Part shown: positions 40,048 through 48,828 of the stretch, piece after piece | How the letters are laid out: each line of letters opens with the position of its first letter | Position numbering within the stretch: position 1 is the stretch's first letter | Assembly: GCA_004321805.1 (NCBI GenBank) | Contig: SGZV01000004.1 | Span: 1-64,000 of the forward strand | Reading direction: 5' to 3' | Origin: an alpha proteobacterium HIMB59 | GTDB lineage: Bacteria > Pseudomonadota > Alphaproteobacteria > HIMB59 | Length of the DNA stretch: 64,000 nucleotides | Notes under the pieces: model-generated | Databases searched by the model: none | What the model saw: the letters and a program-made list of their open reading frames with translations, nothing else | What the model was told of the DNA's origin: nothing | Position numbers and translations under genes: made by a program

Positions 40048-40986
40048 GTGCTTAAAAAAATTCTTACTGCAAAACATCGTGGATTTTGCGCCGGAGTAGA
40101 ACGGGCTGTCGAAATTGTAGAAAAAAGTTTAATCAAGTATGGTGCGCCTGTATATGTTCGTCATGAAATAGTTCATAATAAATTTGTAGTTAATAATTTA
40201 AAAAAAAAGGGAGTCATCTTCGTTGAGTCGCTTGACGAAGTTCCTAAAGAAACAAATCAACCAGTCATTTTTTCTGCTCATGGTGTTGCAAAAAGGGTTA
40301 TTGAAAAAGCAAAAAACTATAATTTACTTTTTTATGATGCTATTTGCCCTTTGGTAAGTAAAATTCACAAAGAAATTACTCTTTTAGAAAGTCAAGGCTT
40401 TCAAATTATTATGATTGGTCATGAAGGACATCCTGAAGTAGAAGGAACGGCAGGTCAATTAAAAGATATGGGTAATTTAACCCTTGTTCAAACATTATCA
40501 GATGTAGAAAAATTGTATTTTTCATCTGAACAAAAGCTGGCATATATTACCCAAACAACACTGTCAGTATTTGACACTCAAGAAATTGTTGATGCTTTAG
40601 AAAAAAAATTCCCCGAAATTTTAGCACCTAAGAAATCAGATATATGTTACGCAACATCTAATAGACAGTCCTCTGTACAAGATATGGCAAGTAAAGTTGA
40701 TGCTATTTTTGTTGTAGGCGCTTTCAATAGTTCTAATTCCATTCGATTAGTTGAAACAGCTAAAAGATTTGGCTGTGAGTATAGTGAACTAATTGAAAAT
40801 ATTGATAATTTTGATTATGCACAATTAGGTAAATTTAATTCAATTGGCTTAACCGCGAGTGCTTCCGCTCCAGAAGAACAACTAAATATGTTTATTGAAA
40901 AAATTAAATCTAAGTTTCCTGTCGAAGTTACTGACTATAAAGAAGATGAGAGTATAATATTCAAAGTGCCTAACTTTCTTAATTAA
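40048..40986 (+). CDS. ispH: 4-hydroxy-3-methylbut-2-enyl diphosphate reductase
   Basis: HRGFCAGVERAVEIV, AHGVA, CYATSNRQ. Confidence 0.97.
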   Translation: MLKKILTAKHRGFCAGVERAVEIVEKSLIKYGAPVYVRHEIVHNKFVVNNLKKKGVIFVESLDEVPKETNQPVIFSAHGVAKRVIEKAKNYNLLFYDAICPLVSKIHKEITLLESQGFQIIMIGHEGHPEVEGTAGQLKDMGNLTLVQTLSDVEKLYFSSEQKLAYITQTTLSVFDTQEIVDALEKKFPEILAPKKSDICYATSNRQSSVQDMASKVDAIFVVGAFNSSNSIRLVETAKRFGCEYSELIENIDNFDYAQLGKFNSIGLTASASAPEEQLNMFIEKIKSKFPVEVTDYKEDESIIFKVPNFLN

Positions 40987-41794
40987 ATTTTTTTCTATAA
41001 AAAAAGTCTATCAAAGTCATATGAGGCAAAGTTAAAGCTGCAAGGCCTATGAATATTGTTTTAATAAAAGACTCACTAAAAGAAAGATTATTACTTAAAT
41101 AAATGATAGCAGCACAACCACCTAACCAAGTAAGTAAAGTAAAAATAGCTGTCGATTTAAGTACAAAATTTTTATTATCTATATATTTATTCGTATTCTT
41201 CAATACCGCTCTTACATGTTTAGTAGTATGAACAAAACAAAAATATAATGCAAATCCTGTTAAAGGGTCTATCTGAGATGCTATAATCAAGATGAGAGCC
41301 ATCTCTAATATTCCCCATCTCATTTTTTTTTCTTTAAAACTGCAATAAAAATAAATTATAGCGAGTGCAAGATAAATTGAATATGCGATGTAAAGATAAT
41401 TTTGAAAAAAATTAAAATTTTCATTTGATAAAAATGAAAAAATTTTAAAAGCTTCTTCACGATGGAAATATATAATTCCAAAAATGATATTCATGCCATG
41501 GGTAAGAGTTATTAACCATTTATAGTTTTTAATATTTAAATAAGACCAATCACAAAGACCAAAATGAATTATGCTCATAAATAAAAAAATGAGTAAGGCA
41601 ATAATTGGAAAATAAATCCAAAAGATAACAACAACTATAGATATAATTGTGTACAAAAATATAAATAATAAAAATTGTTTTTTAGATTTATAACCCAGAA
41701 GTGCTGCTACGGCCCCATCAAAAGAACCATGCGGAACCCCAATAAAGGATACTAAACAAAGAGCAATTAAAGAGATAAGACTTAATTCATACAT
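40979..41794 (-). CDS. blh: Brp/Blh family beta-carotene 15,15'-dioxygenase
   Basis: FIGVPHGSFDGAVA; polytopic membrane His-rich protein (CFVHTTKHVR); in proteorhodopsin cluster. Confidence 0.93.
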   Translation of the reverse strand: MYELSLISLIALCLVSFIGVPHGSFDGAVAALLGYKSKKQFLLFIFLYTIISIVVVIFWIYFPIIALLIFLFMSIIHFGLCDWSYLNIKNYKWLITLTHGMNIIFGIIYFHREEAFKIFSFLSNENFNFFQNYLYIAYSIYLALAIIYFYCSFKEKKMRWGILEMALILIIASQIDPLTGFALYFCFVHTTKHVRAVLKNTNKYIDNKNFVLKSTAIFTLLTWLGGCAAIIYLSNNLSFSESFIKTIFIGLAALTLPHMTLIDFFYRKKFN

Positions 41795-41797
41795 AAA

Positions 41798-42871
41798 CTA
41801 AGACAATAATGAGCTTATAAAGCTTTTAATAAAACTTTTTTTTGGCATAGACAATATTACTTTAATTTTAGTCTTTAAATCAGCAATACCCATCATAAAA
41901 GAGGAGAATTCATCTCCAGTTAGCGACTGCGACATTCTAATAAAAATATGTTCAGTTTTATGATTATTTAAAAGGAAGTGTACAAAAATTTTATCCATCC
42001 ACTCATCCCAATAAGAATGATAATTATCTATATTTGAGGTTAATTTCCTTAAAAAAAATGAGAAGGCATAGCCCGAGGAAATTTTTGTTGCTCCTCCTCT
42101 TGTTCCTATATTAATGTAATTATCAGTGTTTTTATTTTTAATTTCATACATAGGTAAAATACCTTTTTCTTCCTCTATAATCTCAAACTGTTCTAATTGA
42201 AGTTGTTGACTAATATAATCTCTTATTTGATGCTTATACCATTCATTAGGTAATAAATTTTTAGAAAAAATAGTAGACTCTACTAAAATTTGATTTTCAT
42301 TAATTGGCAAGCAATACATAAAATGCAATCCTTCTTCTTGAGACACGCGAAAGTCCATTAATGTTGCGATATTCATTTTATGCGATTTTGTCGTTTGTAT
42401 TATTTGGCCAATAAAATGTTGTTTTAACCCATCTTTTTTTATACCAGGGCTTCTAGAATCATAAATTTTTTTTGCAAAAATATTCTCATCATTATCTAAA
42501 GTAATTTTGTAATAATCATCATTTTTAGAAATTTTATTAACATTTCTTTCTTTATAATTAATATTGTTAATATTTTCTAAACAAAATTTTTTCCATTCTT
42601 GAAAACGGATTACACAGTAGGGTCTTGAATTAGATGTATGTGTTATATTACCATTTTCATAGTAGAAAGACCATTTATTCCATTTTTGAGTAATTAAACT
42701 CTCAAATGACTCCATCCAATCTGTTAACCAAAAAGCAAAAAAATTATTTCTGGAACTGTTAAATTCTTTATCAATTCCAATTATTGAAAGTTGGCTATTA
42801 GAATATTTTAATTTAATAGTAGCTAGGCTACTGGCGCCCAATCCAATAAAAGCAATATCATAAATTTTCAT
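41798..42871 (-). CDS. crtY: Lycopene beta-cyclase
   Basis: N-terminal dinucleotide-binding motif, NIGTRGGATKISSGYAF; between blh and crtB. Confidence 0.92.
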   Translation of the reverse strand: MKIYDIAFIGLGASSLATIKLKYSNSQLSIIGIDKEFNSSRNNFFAFWLTDWMESFESLITQKWNKWSFYYENGNITHTSNSRPYCVIRFQEWKKFCLENINNINYKERNVNKISKNDDYYKITLDNDENIFAKKIYDSRSPGIKKDGLKQHFIGQIIQTTKSHKMNIATLMDFRVSQEEGLHFMYCLPINENQILVESTIFSKNLLPNEWYKHQIRDYISQQLQLEQFEIIEEEKGILPMYEIKNKNTDNYINIGTRGGATKISSGYAFSFFLRKLTSNIDNYHSYWDEWMDKIFVHFLLNNHKTEHIFIRMSQSLTGDEFSSFMMGIADLKTKIKVILSMPKKSFIKSFISSLLS

Positions 42872-43730
42872 TCTTAAAATTTTCTCTAATTGTTTGATAT
42901 TTATTGTATTTATGATTTAGCAAAAAAAACTCAGGTATAGAAGTAAGTGTTACAAGTAATTTTTCAAATTTAGTGACATATACTCTTTCAGAGCTATATT
43001 TGTATCCTTTTTTCTTTATTTTTTGTCCTATGGCTCTATAAATTTTTGCTGCGAAAAAAATCGCTAATCTAGTTTTTACAGGAATGTATTTCATTCCAGC
43101 AAAACCGTTTTTATAATAAGTCTCAGATAATTCGATTATTTTTCTTGTTGCTTCTTCAATATGAAAAAGTTTTTTACCAGATAAATTATATCTTAACTCT
43201 TCAATTTCAATATTTTCTATCCAATCTTGAGGTAAATAAATTCTGTTCATTAAAGCATCGTCATATATGTCTCTTGCTATATTGGTAAGTTGCATAGCGA
43301 TACCGAGATCTATAGCATGTTTATTAGCTTTATTATCATTTACCATAATTATAGGACTCATCATCAAACCAACTGTACCTGCAACTTGATATGAGTATTC
43401 TATCAATTCTTTTTCATTTTTAATTCGCACTTTTTTTTGATCTTTAATTAATCCATTAATTAAGTCACCTAATACTTCTATTGATATATTATTAGATCGA
43501 AAAAAAATATTTATAGGGTGGTTTAAATTATCATTAATTTTTTTAAATTCTTCCGATAGCCATTTTGTTTGATCATCATCATTTTCATCTGCGAGATCAT
43601 CAAAAAAACGACATATACTGTATAACTCTGAAGCTATCTTTTTATTTCTTTTAGGCAGAAAAAAACTTGCCCAATAAAAACTTTTTCCATGTTTTTTTAT
43701 AGAATTTGGATCGTTTAAATATTGTATCAC
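42858..43730 (-). CDS. crtB: Phytoene synthase
   Basis: YSICRFFDDLAD, LTNIARDIYDDA. Confidence 0.97.
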   Translation of the reverse strand: MIQYLNDPNSIKKHGKSFYWASFFLPKRNKKIASELYSICRFFDDLADENDDDQTKWLSEEFKKINDNLNHPINIFFRSNNISIEVLGDLINGLIKDQKKVRIKNEKELIEYSYQVAGTVGLMMSPIIMVNDNKANKHAIDLGIAMQLTNIARDIYDDALMNRIYLPQDWIENIEIEELRYNLSGKKLFHIEEATRKIIELSETYYKNGFAGMKYIPVKTRLAIFFAAKIYRAIGQKIKKKGYKYSSERVYVTKFEKLLVTLTSIPEFFLLNHKYNKYQTIRENFKNENL

Positions 43731-45211
43731 AAGATATTAAAATCTTTTTTAATTAATTTCTCTACTACTTTTGCAGAACATAGCACTCCTGGAATTCCAG
43801 CTCCAGGGTGTGATCCAGCAGTCGAGAAATATAAATTTGAAATTTTCTTATCTTTATTATGATATCTAAACCATGCTGATTGAGAAAAGATTGGAGCTAT
43901 AGAAAATCCAGCACCATACATTGATCTGTAATCATTTTTAAAATCTTCAGGGGTCATCCAAAAATCAGCTTCAATATTCTCTTTTAATGAGGGCATAATA
44001 GTTTCATCTAATGAACTTACTATTCTATCTCTTAAAATTGACCCCTCTTTATCCCAATTTATATTACCCTGAAGATTGGGAACAGGACATAAGACATAAA
44101 AACTATCTTTACCAGAGGGGGCAAATGTTTGATCAGTTGCAGTTGGCCTATGAAGATAGAGAGAAAAATCTTCAGTAAGAATTTTGTGATCAAAAATATC
44201 TTTTAACAATTCTTTGTATCTATTAGCCATCCAAATAGTGTGATGAGCAACTGAATGATATTGTTTTTTACTTCCAAAAAATAAAACGAATAGTCCCATG
44301 GAATATTGAACACTTTTTTCTAATTTTGGTAAAACATATTTACGATGTTTCGGTTCTAGCATTTCTTTGTAGACTGTAGGAGGATCAGCATTGCATATTA
44401 CTACATCTGCTTGAATTATCTCTCCATTTATAAGCTTAACACCAGTAACTTTTCTGTTATTAACTATAATTTTTTCTACATCAGTATTTTTTTGAATTTT
44501 AATATTATTTCTCATCATAAGTTTTTCTAATTCGTAAACAATTTTTCCTGTACCACCCATGCAAAAATATACACCCCACTTTCTCTCTAAATAGTGAATA
44601 AGGGCATATATTGAGGTAGTTGTGAAAGGGTTGCCACCAACTAGAAGTGGATGAATAGAAAAAGCCTTTCTCATAAATTCATTTTTTAATTTGCTGTTGA
44701 CTAATTGACTTACAGTTAAATAACTTTTTAATTTTAAAAGAGAAGGAACTTGTTTTGCCATTTCCCAGAAAGAAGAAAATGGCTTGTCAGATAGCTGTTC
44801 AAATCCAATTTTGAAAATTTCTTTTGAGGTATTTAATAAGTTTTCATAGCCTTTGACATCATTTTCATCAAATTTCCTAATTTCTTTATTTGTATCTTCA
44901 ATCGAGGGCCTATAGTCAAAAGTTTTACCATTATGAAAATAAAATCTATACCAAGGATCTAATGGCACAAAATTTAAATAATCTTCTAGTTTTTCATTAT
45001 AAATTTCAAATAGCTCTTCAAACAGAAATGGAGCAGTAATAACTGTGGGGCCGGCATCGTGTCGGTACCCGTCTCTTTGGAAGACCCTGGCTCTGCCACC
45101 CAACATATCTAACCTTTCGATTAAAGTTACATCAAATCCTAGCTTATTACTCCTAAGCGCAGCAGCTAAGCCACCAAATCCCCCACCTATAACTAATACT
45201 TTTTTCTTCAA
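43727..45211 (-). CDS. crtI: Phytoene desaturase
   Basis: VIGGGFGGLAAALR; C-terminal STAGSHPGAGIPGVLCSAKV. Confidence 0.98.
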   Translation of the reverse strand: MKKKVLVIGGGFGGLAAALRSNKLGFDVTLIERLDMLGGRARVFQRDGYRHDAGPTVITAPFLFEELFEIYNEKLEDYLNFVPLDPWYRFYFHNGKTFDYRPSIEDTNKEIRKFDENDVKGYENLLNTSKEIFKIGFEQLSDKPFSSFWEMAKQVPSLLKLKSYLTVSQLVNSKLKNEFMRKAFSIHPLLVGGNPFTTTSIYALIHYLERKWGVYFCMGGTGKIVYELEKLMMRNNIKIQKNTDVEKIIVNNRKVTGVKLINGEIIQADVVICNADPPTVYKEMLEPKHRKYVLPKLEKSVQYSMGLFVLFFGSKKQYHSVAHHTIWMANRYKELLKDIFDHKILTEDFSLYLHRPTATDQTFAPSGKDSFYVLCPVPNLQGNINWDKEGSILRDRIVSSLDETIMPSLKENIEADFWMTPEDFKNDYRSMYGAGFSIAPIFSQSAWFRYHNKDKKISNLYFSTAGSHPGAGIPGVLCSAKVVEKLIKKDFNIL

Positions 45212-45243
45212 TGATTATAAAATATATGAATTTGAGATAAAAA

Positions 45244-45272
45244 AAACCAGGCAAGTTAGACTTGCCTGGTTT
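45244..45272 (-). terminator. Intrinsic terminator downstream of proteorhodopsin
   Basis: Perfect 12-bp stem AAACCAGGCAAG/CTTGCCTGGTTT, 5-nt loop, U-run on the minus strand. Confidence 0.85.
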
Positions 45273-45292
45273 AAAATAAATAATTTAGCTTA

Positions 45293-46063
45293 TTAAGCTG
45301 CTTTTTTGCTTGAAGATGCTGTAGCAGCAGCCCAAATAACTGCGACAAAAGCGATCTTATTCACAACGTCAGCTACGTTATAGATAACGTTTAATGTGAC
45401 CGCATCGGCACCACCAGTTAGATAACCAAAGAAATATCCTAGAGGATAAATGGCCCAACCAATAGTAACAATCCATCTCATTGTGTTGAAAGCTGTTTGA
45501 ACAGCAGCAGGACACTTATCTGCAGCAGCTTTTCCAGCTTCACCAGCAAAGATTTCATATAAGATGTATGCCCAACCAGCCATACCTACTATAAATCCTG
45601 CCCATGCATTGATGAAGCCAGCTTCACCCATGTAACCAGCAACTAGCATCACTAAAGTACCAATTAATAGTCTCCAGAAAATACCAGCTGAGACCGCAGC
45701 AACGGCAGCAAGAATTATATAAAATTCAATCATCTGTAATGGAACAGTAATTAACCAGTCTACATATCTGTAAACAGTTGGTGTATCACCTGTTGTTATC
45801 CATACTTCTCTCATATAGAAATAGTGAACTGCAGCAACTAGACAAACTAGACCACCAAGTGCAAGAGAAGTCTTCCACTTACCTGATACATTGTTAGTCT
45901 CTAAAAAGAAAAACGCGGTTGCAGCAACCATACACATTGAGATTACCCAAAAAGATATCCCAACAAAGTCATTTGGCTGTAAGCCAACGCTTGCAGAAGC
46001 TATGCTTGGAAGCGCTAATAATGCAGCTGTAGGGACAGCCACTTTTTTTAAAAACTTAATCAT
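45293..46063 (-). CDS. Proteorhodopsin, predicted proton pump, blue-tuned (Gln at the position-105 equivalent)
   Basis: RYVDWLITVPLQMIEFY (D97/T101/E108 equivalents), NVADVVNKIAF retinal lysine, H in AAVHYFYMR. Confidence 0.98.
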   Translation of the reverse strand: MIKFLKKVAVPTAALLALPSIASASVGLQPNDFVGISFWVISMCMVAATAFFFLETNNVSGKWKTSLALGGLVCLVAAVHYFYMREVWITTGDTPTVYRYVDWLITVPLQMIEFYIILAAVAAVSAGIFWRLLIGTLVMLVAGYMGEAGFINAWAGFIVGMAGWAYILYEIFAGEAGKAAADKCPAAVQTAFNTMRWIVTIGWAIYPLGYFFGYLTGGADAVTLNVIYNVADVVNKIAFVAVIWAAATASSSKKAA

Positions 46064-46096
46064 TGAGTACTCCTTTTCTTAAGTTCTTAGACTTAT

Positions 46097-46127
46097 GTAG
46101 AATCCAAATTAGTTGGTTCTACTAATT
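46097..46127 (-). promoter_or_regulatory. Overlapping alternative hairpins in the proteorhodopsin 5'UTR
   Basis: Minus strand AATTAGT-agaacca-ACTAATT and overlapping GTAGAACC-aactaattt-GGATTCTAC. Confidence 0.55.
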
Positions 46128-46133
46128 CGGTGG

Positions 46134-46139
46134 ATTATA
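46134..46139 (-). promoter_or_regulatory. Candidate -10 box (TATAAT) for proteorhodopsin
   Basis: Exact TATAAT on the minus strand about 70 nt upstream of the ATG; no convincing -35. Confidence 0.5.
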
Positions 46140-46200
46140 GGGATTTAATGCAAAAAAAAAATACTTTTAATGACTTTAATTCATATGATTTGGGGGTATA

Positions 46201-46422
46201 GTGGATAAAAAAATGGCTATATTAAATGATAGTGTGATATTTCATGGACTTTTGTTCCTCTTATCCACATTATTATTGTTATTTTTACTTAAAATCTCAG
46301 AAAAACTCAAAAATTATCAAAAATTTAAAAGATTTTTTAATTTTATCTTATATATAGCTTATCTGGGCATTATTATTTTCATATTTGATAGCCATACCAC
46401 ACATTATTTAAATAACTTGTAA
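46201..46422 (+). CDS. Small (about 73 aa) two-TM membrane protein
   Basis: GTG start (alternative ATG 46213); two hydrophobic segments; stop immediately followed by the ATG of the next gene. Confidence 0.6.
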   Translation: MDKKMAILNDSVIFHGLLFLLSTLLLLFLLKISEKLKNYQKFKRFFNFILYIAYLGIIIFIFDSHTTHYLNNL

Positions 46423-47322
46423 ATGAATTATAGAGACAGTTTTGAACTAAATGATCTAAAATTCTTTGCCTCTGTTTTTGACAAATCTCTTTTAAAGCAT
46501 GTTCAAAATTTAAAATCTCCAGATAAGAGAATTAAAAAAGCAATGATTTACTTTATTAAAACTGGAGGAAAGAGAATAAGGCCTTTTCTAATTCACAAAA
46601 CTGGTACATTTATGGGAATTGACCGAAAAATTTTAAATGACTTTTCATTAGCTGTAGAATGTATTCATCTACACTCTCTCATACACGATGACCTTCCCTC
46701 AATGGATAATGATGACTATAGAAGAGGAAAGTTGACAGTTCATAAAAAATTTGATGAAGCAATAGCTGTACTAGCAGGGGACATGTTTCAAGTTTTATCT
46801 GTTAAAACTCTAACTGACTCAAAGAACCTTTCACCAATCCAAAAAATAAATTCTATTCAAATGCTTTCAAAAGCCAATGGCTTAGAGGGCTTAATAGCGG
46901 GACAGTCATTGGATATTTATATGAAAAAAAATTCTACTTTAAAAAATATTGAGTCAATGCATCTTTTAAAAACAGGTGCACTATTTAATTTGTGTTTTAG
47001 CCTCCTTGCAAACATTAAAAATTTAAATATAAAACAAAAAAAAGAATTAAAAATTATTGGTGAGACAGTTGGAAAGATTTTCCAAGTTACGGATGACATG
47101 TTAGATAGATGGGGAGATGAGAAAACAGTTGGAAAAAAAATAAATAAAGATTTTTTAAAAGCAAACATAGCTTATAAATTTAATAAAAAAGAATGTATGG
47201 CTTACTTACATAATATTCAAAATAAAAATTTCAATGCTTTAAAAAAATTTTTTTATAAAAATAATAAAGGATTGGTTTATATTTCAAGTCTAGTTGATTT
47301 TATTGTTAGGCGTGTTAAATAA
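46423..47322 (+). CDS. Polyprenyl (farnesyl/geranylgeranyl) diphosphate synthase
   Basis: GGKRIRPFL, SLIHDDLPSMDNDDYRRGK, second Asp motif TDDMLD. Confidence 0.93.
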   Translation: MNYRDSFELNDLKFFASVFDKSLLKHVQNLKSPDKRIKKAMIYFIKTGGKRIRPFLIHKTGTFMGIDRKILNDFSLAVECIHLHSLIHDDLPSMDNDDYRRGKLTVHKKFDEAIAVLAGDMFQVLSVKTLTDSKNLSPIQKINSIQMLSKANGLEGLIAGQSLDIYMKKNSTLKNIESMHLLKTGALFNLCFSLLANIKNLNIKQKKELKIIGETVGKIFQVTDDMLDRWGDEKTVGKKINKDFLKANIAYKFNKKECMAYLHNIQNKNFNALKKFFYKNNKGLVYISSLVDFIVRRVK

Positions 47323-47349
47323 ATTGAATAAAGCTTTAAAATATTAAAG

Positions 47350-47820
47350 ATGATTAATAAAGAAGAACTTACCAAAGCGCGTATAGCCTGGGGAGAGGGT
47401 ATTATAGCTATCTCTGAGGCATATGAAGAACAAGGTATAAATAAAGCATCAACTACAGCAAATGTAATTTTAGATAATTTATATGGTTTTGAGCTTGGAC
47501 CTATCCTATTCAAACCAACTTTAAGCGGAGGCATTCAGACATTTCGCATAGATAAAGAAGGGGCCTTATCTTATTTTATTGGCAATAATCCTAAATACCC
47601 CCAAGATACTGGTTTTGGAATTAAATCCTGGCATAAAGTTGAGTCAGAGACTTCATCTATATTTATTAATGAAAATATTGCTATGTGGATGGGTTGGGTT
47701 ACTTTTACAAATAAAGATGGTGGAACTGTAAAGGTCGATAAAAGCTGGGGTTACAAAAAAGTAGCTAATGGATCATTGAAAATTATTCTACATCACTCCT
47801 CATTGCCTTATGATGCATAA
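47350..47820 (+). CDS. NTF2-like/SnoaL-fold conserved protein
   Basis: ARIAWGEGIIAISEAYEEQG ... GALSYFIGNNPKYPQDTGFGI ... HHSSLPY, recognisable conserved family; not a characterised enzyme. Confidence 0.65.
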   Translation: MINKEELTKARIAWGEGIIAISEAYEEQGINKASTTANVILDNLYGFELGPILFKPTLSGGIQTFRIDKEGALSYFIGNNPKYPQDTGFGIKSWHKVESETSSIFINENIAMWMGWVTFTNKDGGTVKVDKSWGYKKVANGSLKIILHHSSLPYDA

Positions 47821-47824
47821 AATA

Positions 47825-48238
47825 TTAATCTTTTAATTCAATTATATTTGCCTGAATAGGATTGCCATCAATTGTAAATTCACCGTGCATATTTGCATTG
47901 AGAGTAACTTTTATTAAATTTTCTTTTAAATTAAAATACCTTCCAGGGATGTGAAACCAATTAGAGTATATTCTAGCAATTTTAATATCATTTACATAAA
48001 GATGTAAATGACCTGTATTAGGTTTATTTTTTTTCCCAACTTGCTCAGGTGCCAATGTAAAATTATTTAAATCGATTAAAAGATTATAACCATCCATATT
48101 ATCCTTAGTTAGTTTTAATTTTATTGTTGGATATGGTGTTTCAGCTTCAACTTTATGACTTGGATGATGTGCAAATAAGTTAAAATAAAAAAAAATTAAG
48201 AATATAAAATAAATAAAATTTTTCATTTTTAATAACAC
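47825..48238 (-). CDS. Exported hypothetical protein with NTGHLHLYVN motif
   Basis: Signal peptide, beta-rich, GHLHLYVNDIKIARIYSNWFHIPG. Confidence 0.55.
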   Translation of the reverse strand: MLLKMKNFIYFIFLIFFYFNLFAHHPSHKVEAETPYPTIKLKLTKDNMDGYNLLIDLNNFTLAPEQVGKKNKPNTGHLHLYVNDIKIARIYSNWFHIPGRYFNLKENLIKVTLNANMHGEFTIDGNPIQANIIELKD

Positions 48239-48284
48239 CTCAAATCAAAAACCATAAGTTATTTCACTTAACGAATTTTTACAA

Positions 48285-48710
48285 TCAATGACATAAGTCT
48301 TTTTTATAATTCTTTAATACTTTTTTTTCTTCAATATGAAATATGGTAATAGAAATTATTTTTTTGTTTGAAGTATTGTTTTGAATAAATATTCGACATT
48401 TGTTTGCATTATATCTATGTAATTCATATATTTCATCTTTTTTTGAAAAATTAAAATTTCCATAAGTTGAAATAACTGATGAGATTTCTTTTTGTATATA
48501 ATTTTCAATTGCTAAGAAATCTTGCACTTCTATTTCTATTTCTGTTTCATCTAATACTTCTTTGTTTGCAATTGAAGTATTTTCATCTGGTTGATAAATT
48601 ACCTTCTCAGTTGGTTCAGGAAGAATTTCTTTAATCTTTGTTATAGGAGCGGTTGTTTCACAACCAATTAACAAAAGAAAAATTCCTTTTAAAATAAGGT
48701 TTTTGTGCAT
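48285..48710 (-). CDS. Hypothetical lipoprotein
   Basis: Lipobox at internal start MHKNLILKGIFLLLIGCETT. Confidence 0.55.
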   Translation of the reverse strand: MHKNLILKGIFLLLIGCETTAPITKIKEILPEPTEKVIYQPDENTSIANKEVLDETEIEIEVQDFLAIENYIQKEISSVISTYGNFNFSKKDEIYELHRYNANKCRIFIQNNTSNKKIISITIFHIEEKKVLKNYKKDLCH

Positions 48711-48828
48711 AATAATTATAAAATTTCGAAGATCATAAGTGAAAATAAATAACAAACAATTGATATTCTTGTTTGACATATTAAATAAAGTTCTATAAAA
48801 AGAACAATATTAATAAAGCGAGGATACA

